From Rhinopithecus roxellana (taxonomy: Eukaryota > Chordata > Mammalia > Primates > Cercopithecidae): a DNA stretch of 64,000 bases. Below the pieces are notes generated by a model that saw only the letters and a program-made list of their open reading frames with translations, searched no databases and was not told the origin of the DNA. Where the stretch lies: positions 45,527,030 through 45,591,029 of the forward strand of contig NC_044560.1 of NCBI RefSeq assembly GCF_007565055.1, written 5' to 3'. Shown one piece after another: positions 1 to 11,820 of this stretch (positions are counted from its first letter, which is position 1; each line of letters begins with the position of its first letter). A program made the position numbers and the translations under genes.

Positions 1-229
1 GCTCACTGCAACCTCCACCTCCTAGATTCAAGCAATTATCCTGCCTCAGCCTCCTGAGTAGCTGGGATTATAGGTGCCCACCACCATGCCCAGTTTATTT
101 TTGTATTTTTAGTCGAGACGGGGTTTCTCTATTGGCCAAGCTGGTCTCAAACTCCTGAGCTCAAGTGATTCACCCACCTCAGCCTCCCAAAGTCCTGGGA
201 TTATGGGCATGAGCCACCACACCAGACCT
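1..229 (-). mobile_element. Alu (S grade), cut by window start
   Basis: Reverse-complement Alu body ending in a CCACCACACCAGACC-like 5' terminus near 229. The 3' part lies outside the window. Confidence 0.85.
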
Positions 230-1805
230 AAAAATGAATTGTTTTCTACTGTGAAGAGTGGTTTTGACTTCTATTGTTTAAATGACACAAATCAAGTTAA
301 ATTTATAATTACTTGTGAATATATTCATTCAACAAATATTTATTGACTAAATAGCCTGCCCTTAAGGAGCTTACACCAGTAATTTATACACAGTCCAGTA
401 GAATATAATCATTGTTATTTTACTGTCAATTTCAGATGCCAGCTGGAATTATTCTCATATATATACAAACATACAGATGTTTCAACCATATATGTGTATA
501 TAATCATACATATAAGAATAAGTTTGTTTATATGGACCATAAAAAAATACATGTGACATCTTTACAGATAAAAAGAGTTCTTTAATGTGACAATATAATG
601 TATTCGTTGGTTCATGGACCCCCAAACCTCCAAGGAGTGTCACAAACCTACATCTCTCTCAGCCCAGGATCTCGAATTTAATTTTAAATCTATGATGTAT
701 AGTATAACTTAGCCCAATGCATTTTGGGACAATTATAAACATCCATAATTCCCAATAGTGAATAACACTGTTGGGTCAGTGCTTAAGCAGATTTGTAAAG
801 CCAATGTGATAACACAAATGCTGCTTTATTACTTTATCTTCAGTGTCTTTCACAACTGAGTGGATTGTCACACTCTATTATGTGGCACACAGATCCATTG
901 GCTTAGAGTTATCATGGTACTTGTCTAAAATGGTCTTTGAAAATGAAAATTTGGGCTAAACATAAAGGAAGCAACCTGCCAGTAAGAACTATTCAAATCA
1001 AAAATTCTTCCCGAGGGAAATGGTAAGAACTCCATTTAAAATCATATAAATCAAGATAGTAGGAGGTTCCAACTTATAAAATTTACAGTAAATACATCAA
1101 GATTTAAAGCCAGATTTTGAAACAGATTTTTATTTATAGTAAGGGATCAAAGTCTTTGCCAGTGAAACAGGGTAAAACACAAAATAAAGTCTTTTCTTCT
1201 TACTTGAGTTTTTGTTTTTGTTCACCAAAGTTATAAAAGATTGCCAAACTAAAAATAAATCTGAGGAGAGGGGCAGGACACAAAATATGTAGGATGTGAT
1301 TTTTGTATCACTGTTTTGTTTGATAGTAGGTTTGGGGTTTAGTTTTAATGAGAAAGGAGACAGCAGATATTGTCAAGACAGCACTCTGCATCTAGAAACA
1401 TAGATTTAAAAATCTAAATGAGATACCACATGTGCCCAATAATAGTAGCTACTACATATCACCGGAATGATTCTCATAAAATGAAGGAAAGAACCTGGGT
1501 GCTTTAATGGTGTAAAGGAAAATAATCCTTCCTGGATATGTAGTGAATATAGGTTTGTAAAAACTCTATCTATAAAAAGTTATTTTCTATAATTGATGGA
1601 GTTAGTTTTCTGGAATAATAGCTGAACTGAACAGAACTAAACTGTTATTGAATCTACAGTAGTCACTTAAGCAAAAGAAATAACCTCTAAGTGCCTTTTC
1701 TCATCCAGGATTTCTTTAGGATCCAGAGAAGAGAGCTTAGAGGAGGAAAGCATCTTCTCCCTTCAACTGTAGCATCCAAGTCTACAACCCATGAAAGTAT
1801 ATGAT
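230..1805. other. Intergenic AT-rich sequence, no gene seen
   Basis: Mostly unique. Bases about 320-400 resemble the 3' end of an L2/MIR-type element (ATTCAACAAATATTTATTGA). No other feature supported. Confidence 0.5.
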
Positions 1806-1953
1806 GGCTGGACACAGTGGCTCGCACCTGTAATCCCAACACTTTGGGAGGCTGAGGTGGGAGGATTGCTTGAGCCCAGGAGATGAAAACCAGCCCGGGC
1901 AATATAGTGAGATCTCATCTCTATTAAGTTAAAAACAAACGAAAAAAAATTTA
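1806..1953 (+). mobile_element. Alu left monomer (FLAM/AluJ-type)
   Basis: Starts GGCTGGACACAGTGGCTCG and ends in an A-rich stretch after only the left arm, so it is a free left monomer or a truncated AluJ. Confidence 0.7.
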
Positions 1954-3374
1954 ATTTAAAAAGAGAAAGTATAGTATGAGAAGAAATTTTAAAATAAAAA
2001 AACATTATTTCAAAGCCCCTATCCAAAGCTGTTGTGGAATATTGTTGTGGTGTTTACTTTTAAAATACTGGAGTGCTTGTTCTTTATAACTATTCCTGGG
2101 AAAGATGGAACTACTGCATTACCCTAGGTAAACATTTGGGCTGATTGGAAGGGCGGGGCCAGAAAGTACTAAATCCTATTCAAAGAAATGAGAGGGGCTG
2201 GAAAAGTGTGAACATTCTCCAAAATAGACCCCAGTGAAACATAATTACAGTTCATCAGATACTCTGCATTTTCTTCTCCGAAGAATTCTACAGAACATTG
2301 TGGTTTAAATGAAATGCATCAAAGCTGGTATCTACTTATATTAGACACTAATTTGACTCCTTGGTTTGTTCTCTGCTAGAAGCTTTCTGGTTGTGTATAC
2401 TTCGCTTCCCAAATGAATTTTCCCTAGAGGCATCAGGGAAGCAGAAAACCTTTCTCTGGAGGCTCCTCTTCTAATTTTTGCCTCTTACCTTTTGTAAAAT
2501 AGTTCCTTTAAGCTATTTCACAGTGTGAGATTTAATTACATTCTGGGTTGCTCTTTTCTGGTCCTTACTTGCTGCTACTGATTTGATCGAAACCCCCATG
2601 TAGAGATTTTTACTGAGTCCTGAGATCTAAGACATCCAAATCAAATTTTGGAAAACCTTGTGTTCTTAATAAAGTTCTCTACTTTCTCAGCACGCTTATC
2701 TTACATTGAATTAATAAAGTTTTGGTAGTTGTTTAAATAGATTAAATGTCACACTTTAAATAGAAAGAGAAGGCTCTACCTAACTGACCTATTTTTCATC
2801 TGTGATTTAGAAAAAGGCAAGATTAGCATGGATATTGCATTTTCAAGGACCTTACCACTATTAAATAGACTGTTAAGTGCATTTTATGGCTGAAGAGTCT
2901 GTTCCCAGTTCAGTCTACAAGACGTGCTAAGTTCATCTCTACCTGCTACATTGAACATTCACTGACTAAAATACTTTGTGTGGATCTAATACCTATGCTC
3001 TGTATCTTTTAAGTACGTAACTCTAAATATTTTAGGACTAGTAAAACGTAATTCAGTAACAGTCCTAAGAATACGTATTGTCCCTCAAGAAAAATATAGT
3101 GTTTGTGTTTATCCAATGATAGATGTCCTTTGCTCCATTAGCACCCGCATATCATAAGTGACCGGAGGTTGAAAAATAATACAGGCACTCATAAAATGAG
3201 AGTCTTATTTAAATCAAGAAAGCAAGAATAGCTAATTAAAACTCCATCCTCACATTGACTCAACTTGTTCTCAGGGTTTCAAGGCTATGAGAGAAGTAGT
3301 TTATGGACCTATATTCCAAACTGAACAGAATAGGTATTTTACCATTCATTCTTACTGACATTCAGGCAAATTTT

Positions 3375-3408
<34 letters not shown>

Positions 3409-4097
3409 GGGAACTTCTGCCTAGCCATTTTACCTTCTTTTAAGGTGGTTTTTGAACACAAAAGAAAGTGCCAGTGAATGAATGTGAGAAAAAAAAAAAA
3501 ATATATATATATATATGTATATAAATTAAGAAATGATTTTCCTGTATGTCCCTCTCTTTTATCAAAGTACATACCTATCCTACTTTGTCAGAAAATCCAA
3601 AAAGAAGCAAGTCTCATTTAAAGAGAATTCTGTTCAAAGGACTGCTTGCCTGTTTTTGCCTACTTGGCATGCCAGAACTATGATTTTAATTGTTTGGTAG
3701 GCTCCATCTAAACCAGATACTCATACATAGTAGTAATTAAATAGATTCTTCAATTCAGAATTTTATGAACCAAAAGATAGATTCTCTTGGATGGGTATGG
3801 GGAAACTACCTGTTCTGAGGGCCCCAACAGCCCAGACATGCATCCTAAGTATTTAAGCTGTATAAGTTCCCCAACTTTAACTTTGTGAGGAAATCTTACA
3901 GACCACACGAACTATAGAGTCTTTCCGTTCTTCCTTTCTGCCGCAAATCACGGAATAGCCTTTCCCACTCTGCCCAGTTGGCATTACTATAATCTTTCTT
4001 GTATACCCTCATTCCACTTTGCTAATACCTCCCTTATGGCATCTAATTCATTCCTCTTTGTGTTGTAATTAGGTCTATACATGTTTGCCTGCAACTA
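1954..4097. other. Intergenic AT-rich sequence, no gene seen
   Basis: Unique-looking DNA except for a 30-nt T run (3377-3406) and an A-run plus (AT)n at 3488-3522. No recognisable gene or dated repeat. Confidence 0.5.
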
Positions 4098-4108
4098 GAC
4101 TTTAAGCT

Positions 4109-4160
<52 letters not shown>

Positions 4161-4453
4161 AGACGGAGTCTTGCTCTGCCGCCCAGGCTGAAGTGCAGTG
4201 GCCGGCTCTCAGCTCACTGCAAGCTCCGCCTCCCGGGTTCACGCCATTCTCCTGTCTCAGCCTCCCGAGTAGCTGGGACTACAGGCGCCCGCCTCGTCGC
4301 CCGGCTAGTTTTTTGTATTTTTTAGTAGAGACGGGGTTTCACCGTATTAGCCAGGATGGTCTCGATCTCCTGACCTCATGATCCGCCCGTCTCGGCCTCC
4401 CAAAGTGCTGGGATTACAGGCTTGAGCCACCGCGCCCGGCGACTTTAAGCTTC
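4098..4453 (-). mobile_element. Young AluY (Old World monkey type) with 49-nt T tail
   Basis: Body about 4111-4440, flanked by TSD GACTTTAAGCTTC at 4098-4110 and 4441-4453. The T run (4111-4159) is 49 nt. The nick context on the insertion strand reads TT/AAGA, the L1 endonuclease pattern. Long pure tail and exact TSD mark a recent insertion. Confidence 0.92.
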
Positions 4454-4629
4454 TTAAGAGGAGGGTTCATGTTTTCTTTCCTATATTCTTTCCAGTTTTC
4501 AGCACACAATAATAACCAAGATTATATTAATTAAAGACTAAACAGACCTGTTAGAGAATTCCTAAGTTCTCAGTGGGAGCAATAAGGATTACGTAAATAT
4601 ACTTGACAGTACGTTTTGGATTTAAAAAT

Positions 4630-4950
4630 ATGCCAAAAAGGGCCGGGCGCGGTGGCTCAAACCTGTAATCCCAGCACTTTGGGAGGCCGAGACGGGCGGA
4701 TCACGAGGTCAGGAGATCAAGACCATCCTGGCTAACACGGTGAAACCCCGTCTCTACTAAAAATACAAAAACTAGCCGGGCGAGGTGGCGGGCGCCTGTA
4801 GTCCCAGCTACTAGGGAGGCTGAGGCAGGAGAATGGCGTGAACCCGGGAGGCGGAGCTTGCAGTGAGCTGAGATCTGGCCACTGCACTCCAGTCCGGGCT
4901 ACAGAGCGAGACTCCGCCTCAAAAAAAAAAAAAAAAAAAAATGCCAAAAG
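4630..4950 (+). mobile_element. Young AluY with TSD
   Basis: Full-length body from GGCCGGGCGC at 4641 to the A run ending about 4941. TSD ATGCCAAAAAG at 4630-4640 is repeated as ATGCCAAAAG at 4941-4950. Confidence 0.9.
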
Positions 4951-5167
4951 GAAAAATAACCTAGACTCATTTAAACAATTTTGTAAAGCAATTTTGATCA
5001 GTGTATTTATGATTCAGTAAATTATTCATTCCACAGATACACTAAGACTAGATTTCCTAAAAAAAAGAAAAACTAGCACTGAGACCAGATAACATAGATT
5101 CCTGTTTTGCTTTTCTCAGAATTGCTTGGACTATTTCTTTAGTTTCTTTCCTTTGTTTGTTTGAGAT

Positions 5168-5431
5168 AGAATCTTTGAAGTTAGTTCTCACTCATAAGTG
5201 GGAGTTGAACAATGAGAACATATGGACACAGGGAGGGGAACATCACACACCTGTTGGGGTGTGGGGGGCAAGGGGAGGGATAGCATTAGGAGAAATACCT
5301 AATGTAGATGACGGGTTGATGGGTGCAGCAAACCGCCATGGCACATGCATACCTATGTAACAAACCTGCATGTTCTGCATATGTATCCCAGAACTTAAAG
5401 TATAATAGTAATTAAAAAGAATCTTTGAAGT
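5168..5431 (+). mobile_element. 5'-truncated L1 (primate L1PA-type 3' end) with TSD
   Basis: About 236 bp of L1 3' UTR ending in AACTTAAAGTATAATAGT plus a short A-rich tail. It is flanked by a 14-bp TSD AGAATCTTTGAAGT at 5168-5181 and 5418-5431. Noncoding; a dead-on-arrival copy. Confidence 0.9.
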
Positions 5432-5448
5432 CAATAGAATCTTAAGTT
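5405..5448 (+). repeat. 44-bp direct duplication, copy A
   Basis: This block holds the L1 tail end, its 3' TSD and 17 bp of flank. It is identical base for base to 6462-6505. Because it includes both L1 tail and flank, copy A is the source. Confidence 0.93.
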
Positions 5449-5549
5449 CTTAACTCGAAGAACAGTAGGACTACAAAACTGCTGTCAAGTTTTCTTAATC
5501 AAAGATCACTAATAAGCTTTGTTTGAAAAAGAAAACCCTACTGTGGAAT

Positions 5550-5735
5550 TAAAAGCACGAGATTAGAAGTCAGAAGACCTGGTTTTCTTCCTGGTGCTGC
5601 TACTGACTGTGTTACGTTCTCCAAACACTTCAGCTTTCTGGGCCTCAGTTTCCTTACTTATAAACTTTGGAGGTTTCATACTCAATAATCTCAAAGGTTC
5701 TACCCAATTCTTAAAATCCTGTGATCCTGTGAATT
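5550..5735 (+). mobile_element. MIR SINE
   Basis: Diverged MIR: an AGAAGACCTGG core, then GGGCCTCAGTTTCC. It ends just before a (TG)n run. Confidence 0.65.
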
Positions 5736-5754
5736 TATTACAAATAGCATTCAT

Positions 5755-5779
5755 TGTGTGTGTGTGTGTGTGTGTGTGT
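5755..5779 (+). repeat. (TG)n microsatellite
   Basis: About 12 pure TG units between a MIR and an Alu fragment. Confidence 0.9.
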
Positions 5780-6049
5780 CAGCATCTCCCTCTGTCACCC
5801 ATGCTGGAGACATACAGTAGCAACCTCGATCATCCTGGGCTCAGCTGATCCTCCTATGTCAGCCTCTGGAGTAGCTGGGACAACAGACACACACCACCAC
5901 ACCCAGCTAATTTTGTATTTTTTGTAGAGATGGGGTTTCATTGTGTTGCCCAGGCTGGTCTTGAATTCTTGGGCTGCAATGAGCTGTGATTACCCTACTG
6001 CACTGTAGACTGGGTGACAGATACAGACTTTGTCTCAAAAAAAATAGAA
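5780..6049. mobile_element. Two opposed old Alu fragments
   Basis: A minus-strand AluJ-like piece (5780-5972) runs straight into a plus-strand Alu 3' end (5973-6049, ending TCTCAAAAAAAAT). This leaves a broken inverted pair. Confidence 0.65.
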
Positions 6050-6119
6050 TAAAGTTACACTAGCTTTTGGGTAGGCAAAACAACTGATGACCACTAGAGA
6101 AGGAGATATATAGAGAGAC

Positions 6120-6425
6120 ACCTTTTATTGGGCACTTACTATGCTTTAGTCACCAGGCTAAGCCATTTGTATTCATTCAAAAAATAATTACTGAGAACCT
6201 ACTACAGGCTAAGCATGAGAACAAGAAAGATATGGTCCCTGTTCCCACAGGACTCAAATTTAAAGAGAATTTCTAATTATCCTTCAAAACCATATGAGGT
6301 ATGTGTTTTGTTTATTGCTGCCTAATAGATTTTAAAAACAAAATGACATGTAGCATAGACTGCTTAAGTGACTTGCTCAAAGGCACATGGTAGTGGGTAG
6401 CAGAGCTAGAACCCAACATTTATGT
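6120..6425. mobile_element. Old L2-like and MIR-like pieces
   Basis: 6120-6260 resembles the L2 3' region (GGGCACTTACTATGC, then AATAATTACTGAGAACCTAC). 6350-6425 reads as a MIR in reverse (AAGTGACTTGCTCAAAGGCACA). Confidence 0.5.
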
Positions 6426-6461
6426 GAGAGGTTAGCCTCATTTAACACATACCCTGCAGGT

Positions 6462-6505
6462 ATAGTAATTAAAAAGAATCTTTGAAGTCAATAGAATCTT
6501 AAGTT
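6462..6505 (+). repeat. 44-bp direct duplication, copy B
   Basis: Perfect copy of 5405-5448, 1057 bp downstream, in unrelated flanks and with no poly(A) or TSD of its own. Confidence 0.93.
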
Positions 6506-6509
6506 GATA

Positions 6510-7210
6510 AGAGACAGGTGAGAGGGACAGCATTTTCCCGTGACCTACATGACCAAGTCTATCCAAGGGAGTGCTGAAGACCCAGACAGGGCACCCCAAC
6601 CAAGTTAAAATGAATATCATGGACGTAGAGAAATACATATGTGAAAGAAGGAAGACAGACCCCTGTATTTTGCAGCAGTAAAGGAGAATGTGGAGACCAG
6701 TTATATATTTCATTTCTAGCACAAATGAGTCCTCAGCCTCCCTCTTTCCCCCTTTCCTCATCACCTCTTCTTCCCCTTAATCATTAAGTTACAGAACCTA
6801 AGAGCTAGAAGATGATTTAGGGAGCATATAGCCAAAACCTCTTGGTAATCCAATGACAGCCAAGGTCTCCCTGCCTCTTAAGACCTGGTAGGATTGACTC
6901 AATCCCCCATTCCAACTCCTGTGGAAAACACAGTACCCTTCTCAACCTCTCTGAAAAGACCTAGGGGCTTCTCATGACAGTTGCTTCTGGCTCCAACTAC
7001 TTTGTATTCTAAGTTCTTGGTCTTTAGTCTATATTTCTGCTCCTTCATCTCAGCCTTGTTGTCAATTCAACATGTAGCTAAACCCTTTTATACAAAGATC
7101 AATATATTAATCTCTTATGCCTCATTTTGTACTGAGGATAAAATTGAGGAGTGGAGGAGTTATAAGACATGCCCAAGATGACTCAGCTGGCGAGGGGCAG
7201 GGCTGGGCCA
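6510..7210. other. Intergenic sequence, nothing recognised
   Basis: Unique-looking DNA between the 44-bp copy B and an Alu. Part of 7085-7200 may be MIR-derived (AAGATGACTCAGCTGGCGAG). Confidence 0.45.
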
Positions 7211-7502
7211 AGAAGTCAGGTCTTGCTGGGCGTGGTGGCTCAAGCCTGTAATCCCAGCACTTTGGGAGGCCGAGGCGGGTGGATCACGAGGTCAGGAGAT
7301 CGAGACCACCCTGGCTAACACGGTGAAACCCCGTCTCTACTAAAAATACAAAAAACTAGCCGTGTGTGGTGGTGGGCGCCTGTAGTCCCAGCTACTCGGG
7401 AGGCTGAGGCAGGAGAATGGCGTGAACCCGGGAGGCAGAGCTTGCAGTGAGCCAAGATCACACCACTGCACTCCAGCCCGGGCGACAGCGAGACTCGGTC
7501 TC

Positions 7503-7533
<31 letters not shown>

Positions 7534-7545
7534 TCAGGTCTTCTT
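7209..7545 (+). mobile_element. AluY-type with TSD
   Basis: Body 7225-7528 begins GCTGGGCGTGGTGGCTCAAGCC. Flanks AAGTCAGGTCTT and AGGTCAGGTCTT form a TSD with one change. Confidence 0.85.
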
Positions 7546-7680
7546 TCCACTTCATCATTCTTCCAGTCATCAGGTACCTTTGTATAGCTCAGGCAGGAGA
7601 AGAAACTTGGCCATTCTTTGGCCAATAAATGCAATTCTAAGAATTTTCCCCAGGTCTTTACTACTTATTAATTAGTAATC

Positions 7681-8135
7681 TATTTTAGTCAGCTTTGGCT
7701 GCCATAACAAAATACCATAGACTGGATGGCTTAAACAACAGAAATTACTTTTCTCACTGTGCTGGAGGCCAAAAGTCCCAGATCAACGTTCAGCAAGTTT
7801 GGGCCTTGGTGAGAGCTCTCTTCCTGGCTTGTAGAGGGCTGTCTTCTCACTGTGTCCTCACAAGGCCTTTCCTTGCTTGATAAAGAGAGGGAGGGAGGGA
7901 AGGAGAGGGAGAGGGGGAGAAGGCGTGAGGGAGAGAAGGAGAGAGTTAGAGGGAGGGAGAGAGAGACAGAGTGATTGATTGATCGATTGATTTCCTCCTC
8001 TTCTTATAAGGCCACCAGGCTCATCATATTAAGGCCTCACTCTTATGATATTTAATCATCTCCTAAAGATGTAATCTTCAAATACAGTCACTTTGGGTGC
8101 TGGAACTGGGAAGAAACAATTCAATCCATAGGACA
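7681..8135 (-). mobile_element. Solo LTR of ERVL-MaLR (MLT1-type)
   Basis: Reverse-strand MaLR LTR: it reads TGTCCTATGGATTGAATTG at its 5' end (right side) and the TTTCTGTTGTTTAAGCC-type poly(A) region near 7730. No internal retroviral region is present. It contains an expanded purine-rich tract. Confidence 0.75.
7880..7993 (+). repeat. GA-rich tract and (ATTG)n in the LTR
   Basis: About 85 nt of GAGGGA-type purines, then about 22 nt of ATTG/ATCG units. It lies where MLT1 LTRs normally have a short GAGA stretch, so it is a local expansion. Confidence 0.8.
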
Positions 8136-8276
8136 GTCCTATTAAAAGTTAGAGAGGGAAAACAATGTGTCTTGTCAGAAAATATTCTCACCCACCTTCT
8201 CAATTCTTAGTGAAGTTTTAACTAGGGAAATAAAGAACTGTGGGTAAATTTTTAGGTTTCATTAGTAAGGCAAAAT

Positions 8277-8593
8277 AACTTGCAAATTGGCTGGGTGCAG
8301 TGGCTCACGCCTGTAATCCCAACACTTCAGGAGGCTGAGGTGGGCAGATCACATGGGGTCAGGAGTTAGAGAACAGCCTGGCCAACATGAAACCCCATCC
8401 CTACCAAAAATACAAAAATTTGCTGGGCATGGTGGTGCATACCTGTAATCCCAGCTGCTTGGGAGGCTGAGGCAGTACAATCCCTTGAACCAGGAGGTGG
8501 AGGTTGTAGTGATCTGAGATTGTGCCACTGCACTTCAGCCTGGGTGACAAAGCGAGACTCCATCTCAAACAAAACAAAATAAAACTTGCAAAT
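8277..8593 (+). mobile_element. AluS with TSD
   Basis: Body 8289-8582. TSD AACTTGCAAAT at 8277-8287 and 8583-8593. Confidence 0.88.
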
Positions 8594-8599
8594 CACCTA

Positions 8600-8850
8600 A
8601 CAATCCTTGAGTGCCTATGACGTGCCCAGCATCATTATAGCACCTTACATATATTAACTAATTTCATCCTTACAACCATCTTATTATGTAGATACTATTT
8701 CAGTTCCCATTTTGCAGATGAAGAAATGGAACTAGTCCAACATCACACAGCTAATAAGGGGCAAGGCTAGGATTCAAACCCAAACAGTCTGGCTCTTGAG
8801 CCTATGCTTTTAACTATAACTCCATGTTGCTTATATTTCACTTCCAGTTT
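8600..8850 (-). mobile_element. MIR SINE
   Basis: Reverse MIR with core CCCATTTTGCAGATGAAGAA, then ACACAGCTAATAAG and AACCCAAACAGTCTGGCTC. Confidence 0.75.
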
Positions 8851-8982
8851 CCTGGGGCAAATAAACATGGTTATACAAAACAAATGGAAAGTGCTATGTA
8901 TGAATTATCCTTTACATAGTTTACTCATATAAAGTGCTTAAAATAATAATTTTAAATTAAAAAGCAAAAAATAGGAACAAAT

Positions 8983-9135
8983 AGCTTGGGCAATATAGTT
9001 AGACCTCACCTCTGCAAAAAATTTAACAATTAGCCAGGCGTGGTGATGTGCACCTGTAGATCTAGCTACTCAGGAGGCCAACTGGGAGGATCGCTTGAGC
9101 CTGGGAGTTCGAGACCAGCCTTAACAAAATAATGA
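8983..9135 (+). mobile_element. AluJ-like fragment, left of an AluY insertion
   Basis: Runs from left-arm end through right-arm text to GAGTTCGAGACCAGCC, then a piece interrupted by the AluY at 9136. Confidence 0.65.
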
Positions 9136-9415
9136 GCCGGGCGCGGTGGCTCAAGCCTGTAATCCCAGCACTTTGGGAGGCCGAGACGGGTGGATCACGA
9201 GGGCAGGAGATCGAGACCATCCTGGCTAACACCGTGAAACCCCGTCTCTACTAAAAAATACAAAAAACTAGCCGGGCGAGGTGGCGGGCGCCTATAGTCC
9301 CAGCTACTCGGGAGGCTGAGGCAGGAGAATGGCATAAACCTGGGAGGCAGAGCTTGCAGTGAGCTGAGATCCGGCCACTGCACTCCAGCCTGGGTGATAG
9401 AGCGAGACTCCGTCT

Positions 9416-9453
<38 letters not shown>
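9136..9453 (+). mobile_element. AluY inserted in an older Alu
   Basis: Full-length young AluY with a 36-nt A tail. It interrupts AluJ sequence that resumes as ATGAGATCCTGTCTCTAC. Confidence 0.9.
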
Positions 9454-9455
<2 letters not shown>

Positions 9456-9652
9456 AGATCCTGTCTCTACAAAAAATAAAATAAAAAATTAGCTGGATAT
9501 GATGGCACATGCCTGTAGTCCAAGCTACTCAGGTTGCTGAAATGGGAGGATTGCTTGAGTCCTGTAGGTCAAGGCTGTAGTGAGCTGTGATTGCATCACT
9601 GCACTCCAGCCTAGGCAACAGAGCAAGACTCTGTCTCAAAAATAAAAAAGGA
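9454..9652 (+). mobile_element. AluJ remainder
   Basis: Right part of the split old Alu, ending TCTGTCTCAAAAATAAAAAA. Confidence 0.75.
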
Positions 9653-9960
9653 ACTATTGAAAATTATAGTCAACTCAAGTCAGCAAGGGCAGTTCCTAAA
9701 AATTTTAGAAGTTCCAGCTATTTATGTCATATGTAGTAGGGACACTGAAAGATTGCCAAGCCTTGCATGTATTAGTAGAATGCTGAATTCTTAATATAAC
9801 ATAACAATACTGCATTTATTTTACAAATATCAAGTATAATTGGAAACAGAAGAACCCTCCCAAGTAGGGTGACCAACTGTTTGCCTGGGACTTTCTTTCA
9901 GTCCAGAGAATTTCTGTCTTCTCTGGAACCAGAAATAACTTTAGCAAACATGTTTTTCAT

Positions 9961-10237
9961 TTATTTTTGCTTGTTCTGAGACAGTCTTGCTCTGTTGCCC
10001 AGGCTGGAGTCCAGTGGCTTGATCTTGGCGCACTGCAACCTCTGCCTCCCGGGTTAAAGTGATTCTCCTGCCTCTACCTCCTGAGTAGCTGGGACTATAA
10101 GTATGTGCCACCATGCCCAGCTAATTTTTTTGTATTTTTAGTAGAGAAGGGGTTTTGTCATGTTGGCCAGGCTGGTCTTGAACTCCTGACCTCAGGTGAT
10201 CAGCCCACCTTGGCCTCCCCACGTGCTGGGATTTTAG
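9961..10237 (-). mobile_element. AluS, 5' end missing
   Basis: Reverse Alu that stops at GTGCTGGGATTTTAG, lacking the last ~25 bp of the Alu 5' end. Confidence 0.8.
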
Positions 10238-10239
10238 AT

Positions 10240-10790
10240 GTTTTTATTTTTACTTTTCGGCCAGGTCTTTGGTTTTTAGTGCCCAAAAGCCAAAAATTTA
10301 ACTTATTTTGTTTCTTATGGCCTCCCTTTCCTGAGGCATTGGATGACAAGTTCTAGTTTGAACTGGAGAGAGGGATGAGGTTGGAAAAAAAAAAAGCATT
10401 GCACATCAAGAGCTACCTCACCTTATCCCACCCCCAAGCCCCAGTCCAAATAGTCACAGGAAAGCACAATTCTCCTTCGCTGTCAAATCCGGAGGTACTT
10501 TTATCCCAACTGTGGAAATCAGCCTGGATTAGGGCAAGTTCCAGATACTGTCATCAGCTTCTTCCTGATTCTTTCTCTCTCTCCTCCCCAAGGCCAGGCA
10601 TCGTTATATAATTTGATCAGGTGAAACTCTTCACCTGTTGTTCCAAATCAGTTGTTAATGACATAAACTTTGACTCTGCGTACTTTGGTTTTTGACAGGC
10701 AAAGAACCGTTTCTTTCAAAAAGCCTTCCTTTCCAAAGAATTCCCTTTGTCATGAACTTCAAAATGTCTGTTTTAAAACTAAAAAACTAG
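10240..10790. other. Intergenic sequence, nothing recognised
   Basis: Unique-looking DNA between two Alus. Short open frames only, no domain. Confidence 0.5.
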
Positions 10791-11033
10791 GCTTGGTGCA
10801 GTGGTGCATGTCTGTAATCCCAATGCTTTGGGAAGCTGAGGTGGGAGAATGGTTTGAGGCCAGGAGTTCAAGACCAGCCTGGGTGAGACCCTGTCTCTAC
10901 AAAAGAATTTAAAAATTAGCTGGGTGTGGTGGTGCACATCTGTAGTCCTAGTTACTCAAGAGGCTGAGTCAGGAGGATTGCTTACACCCAGGAGTTTGAG
11001 GTTACAATGAGTGACAATTGTGCCACTGCAAAC
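10791..11033 (+). mobile_element. AluJ, 3' truncated
   Basis: Diverged left and right arms ending at GTGCCACTGCAAACTAAG without an A tail. Confidence 0.75.
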
Positions 11034-11184
11034 TAAGCAGACTTTTTCCTCTATGAATTTCTGCTAAAACAAACAATAATAGCTTAATATTCATTATATT
11101 TTATAATAATAGTACTACCTCATAAGGTTTTGGTCACAATTAAAGGAGTTAATATGTATTCAGTGCCTAGTGCCACTTAGCATT

Positions 11185-11415
11185 CTACAAGTGTTTGTTC
11201 GCCAAGCACTGTTGCAAATGCCCTGCCTGTAACTACCTCACTTAGTCCCACAACAACTTCACAAGGTAGGAACTGTTATAATCCTCTTGTTTCAGATGAG
11301 AACACTAAATCACAGTAAGGTTGCTCAGGTCACACAGCTAGTAGGTGACAGGGATGGATTTCAAGCCCAGGCAGTCAGGCTCCAGACCTTGTCTGCTCTG
11401 CTATATGGCTTCTGC
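11185..11415 (-). mobile_element. MIR SINE
   Basis: Reverse MIR: CAAGCACTGTTGCAAATG, then GGTCACACAGCTAGTAGG and GCCCAGGCAGTCAGGCTC. Confidence 0.75.
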
Positions 11416-11464
11416 CTCTCAAGAGGAAATAAAGGAGTCACAAGAAATTCCAAGAAAGGAATCA

Positions 11465-11820
11465 AATGTTAGCATTATTTTTCTTTCTTTTATTTTGAGA
11501 CAGGGTCTTGCTGTCACCCAGGCTGCAGGGTCTTGCTCTGTCACCCAGGCTGGAGTGCAGTGGTGTGATTATAGCTCACTGCAGCCTCAAACCCCTTAGA
11601 GCTCAAGCAATCCTCCCACCTCAGCCCCACCAAGTAGCTGGGACCACAAGTGCCTGCTACCACACCCAGCTAATTTTGTTTAATTTTTGTAGAGACGAGG
11701 TCTCTCTATGTTGCCCAGACTGGACTCAAACTCCTGAGCTAAAGGGACTATCCTGCCTTGGCCTCCCAAAGCACTGGAATTATAGGCATGTGCCACTACA
11801 CCCAGCAGAATGTTAGCATT
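11465..11820 (-). mobile_element. AluJ-like with internal 27-bp tandem repeat and TSD
   Basis: TSD AATGTTAGCATT at 11465-11476 and 11809-11820. Near its 3' end the CAGGGTCTTGCTxTGTCACC segment occurs twice in tandem (about 11501-11552). Confidence 0.85.
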
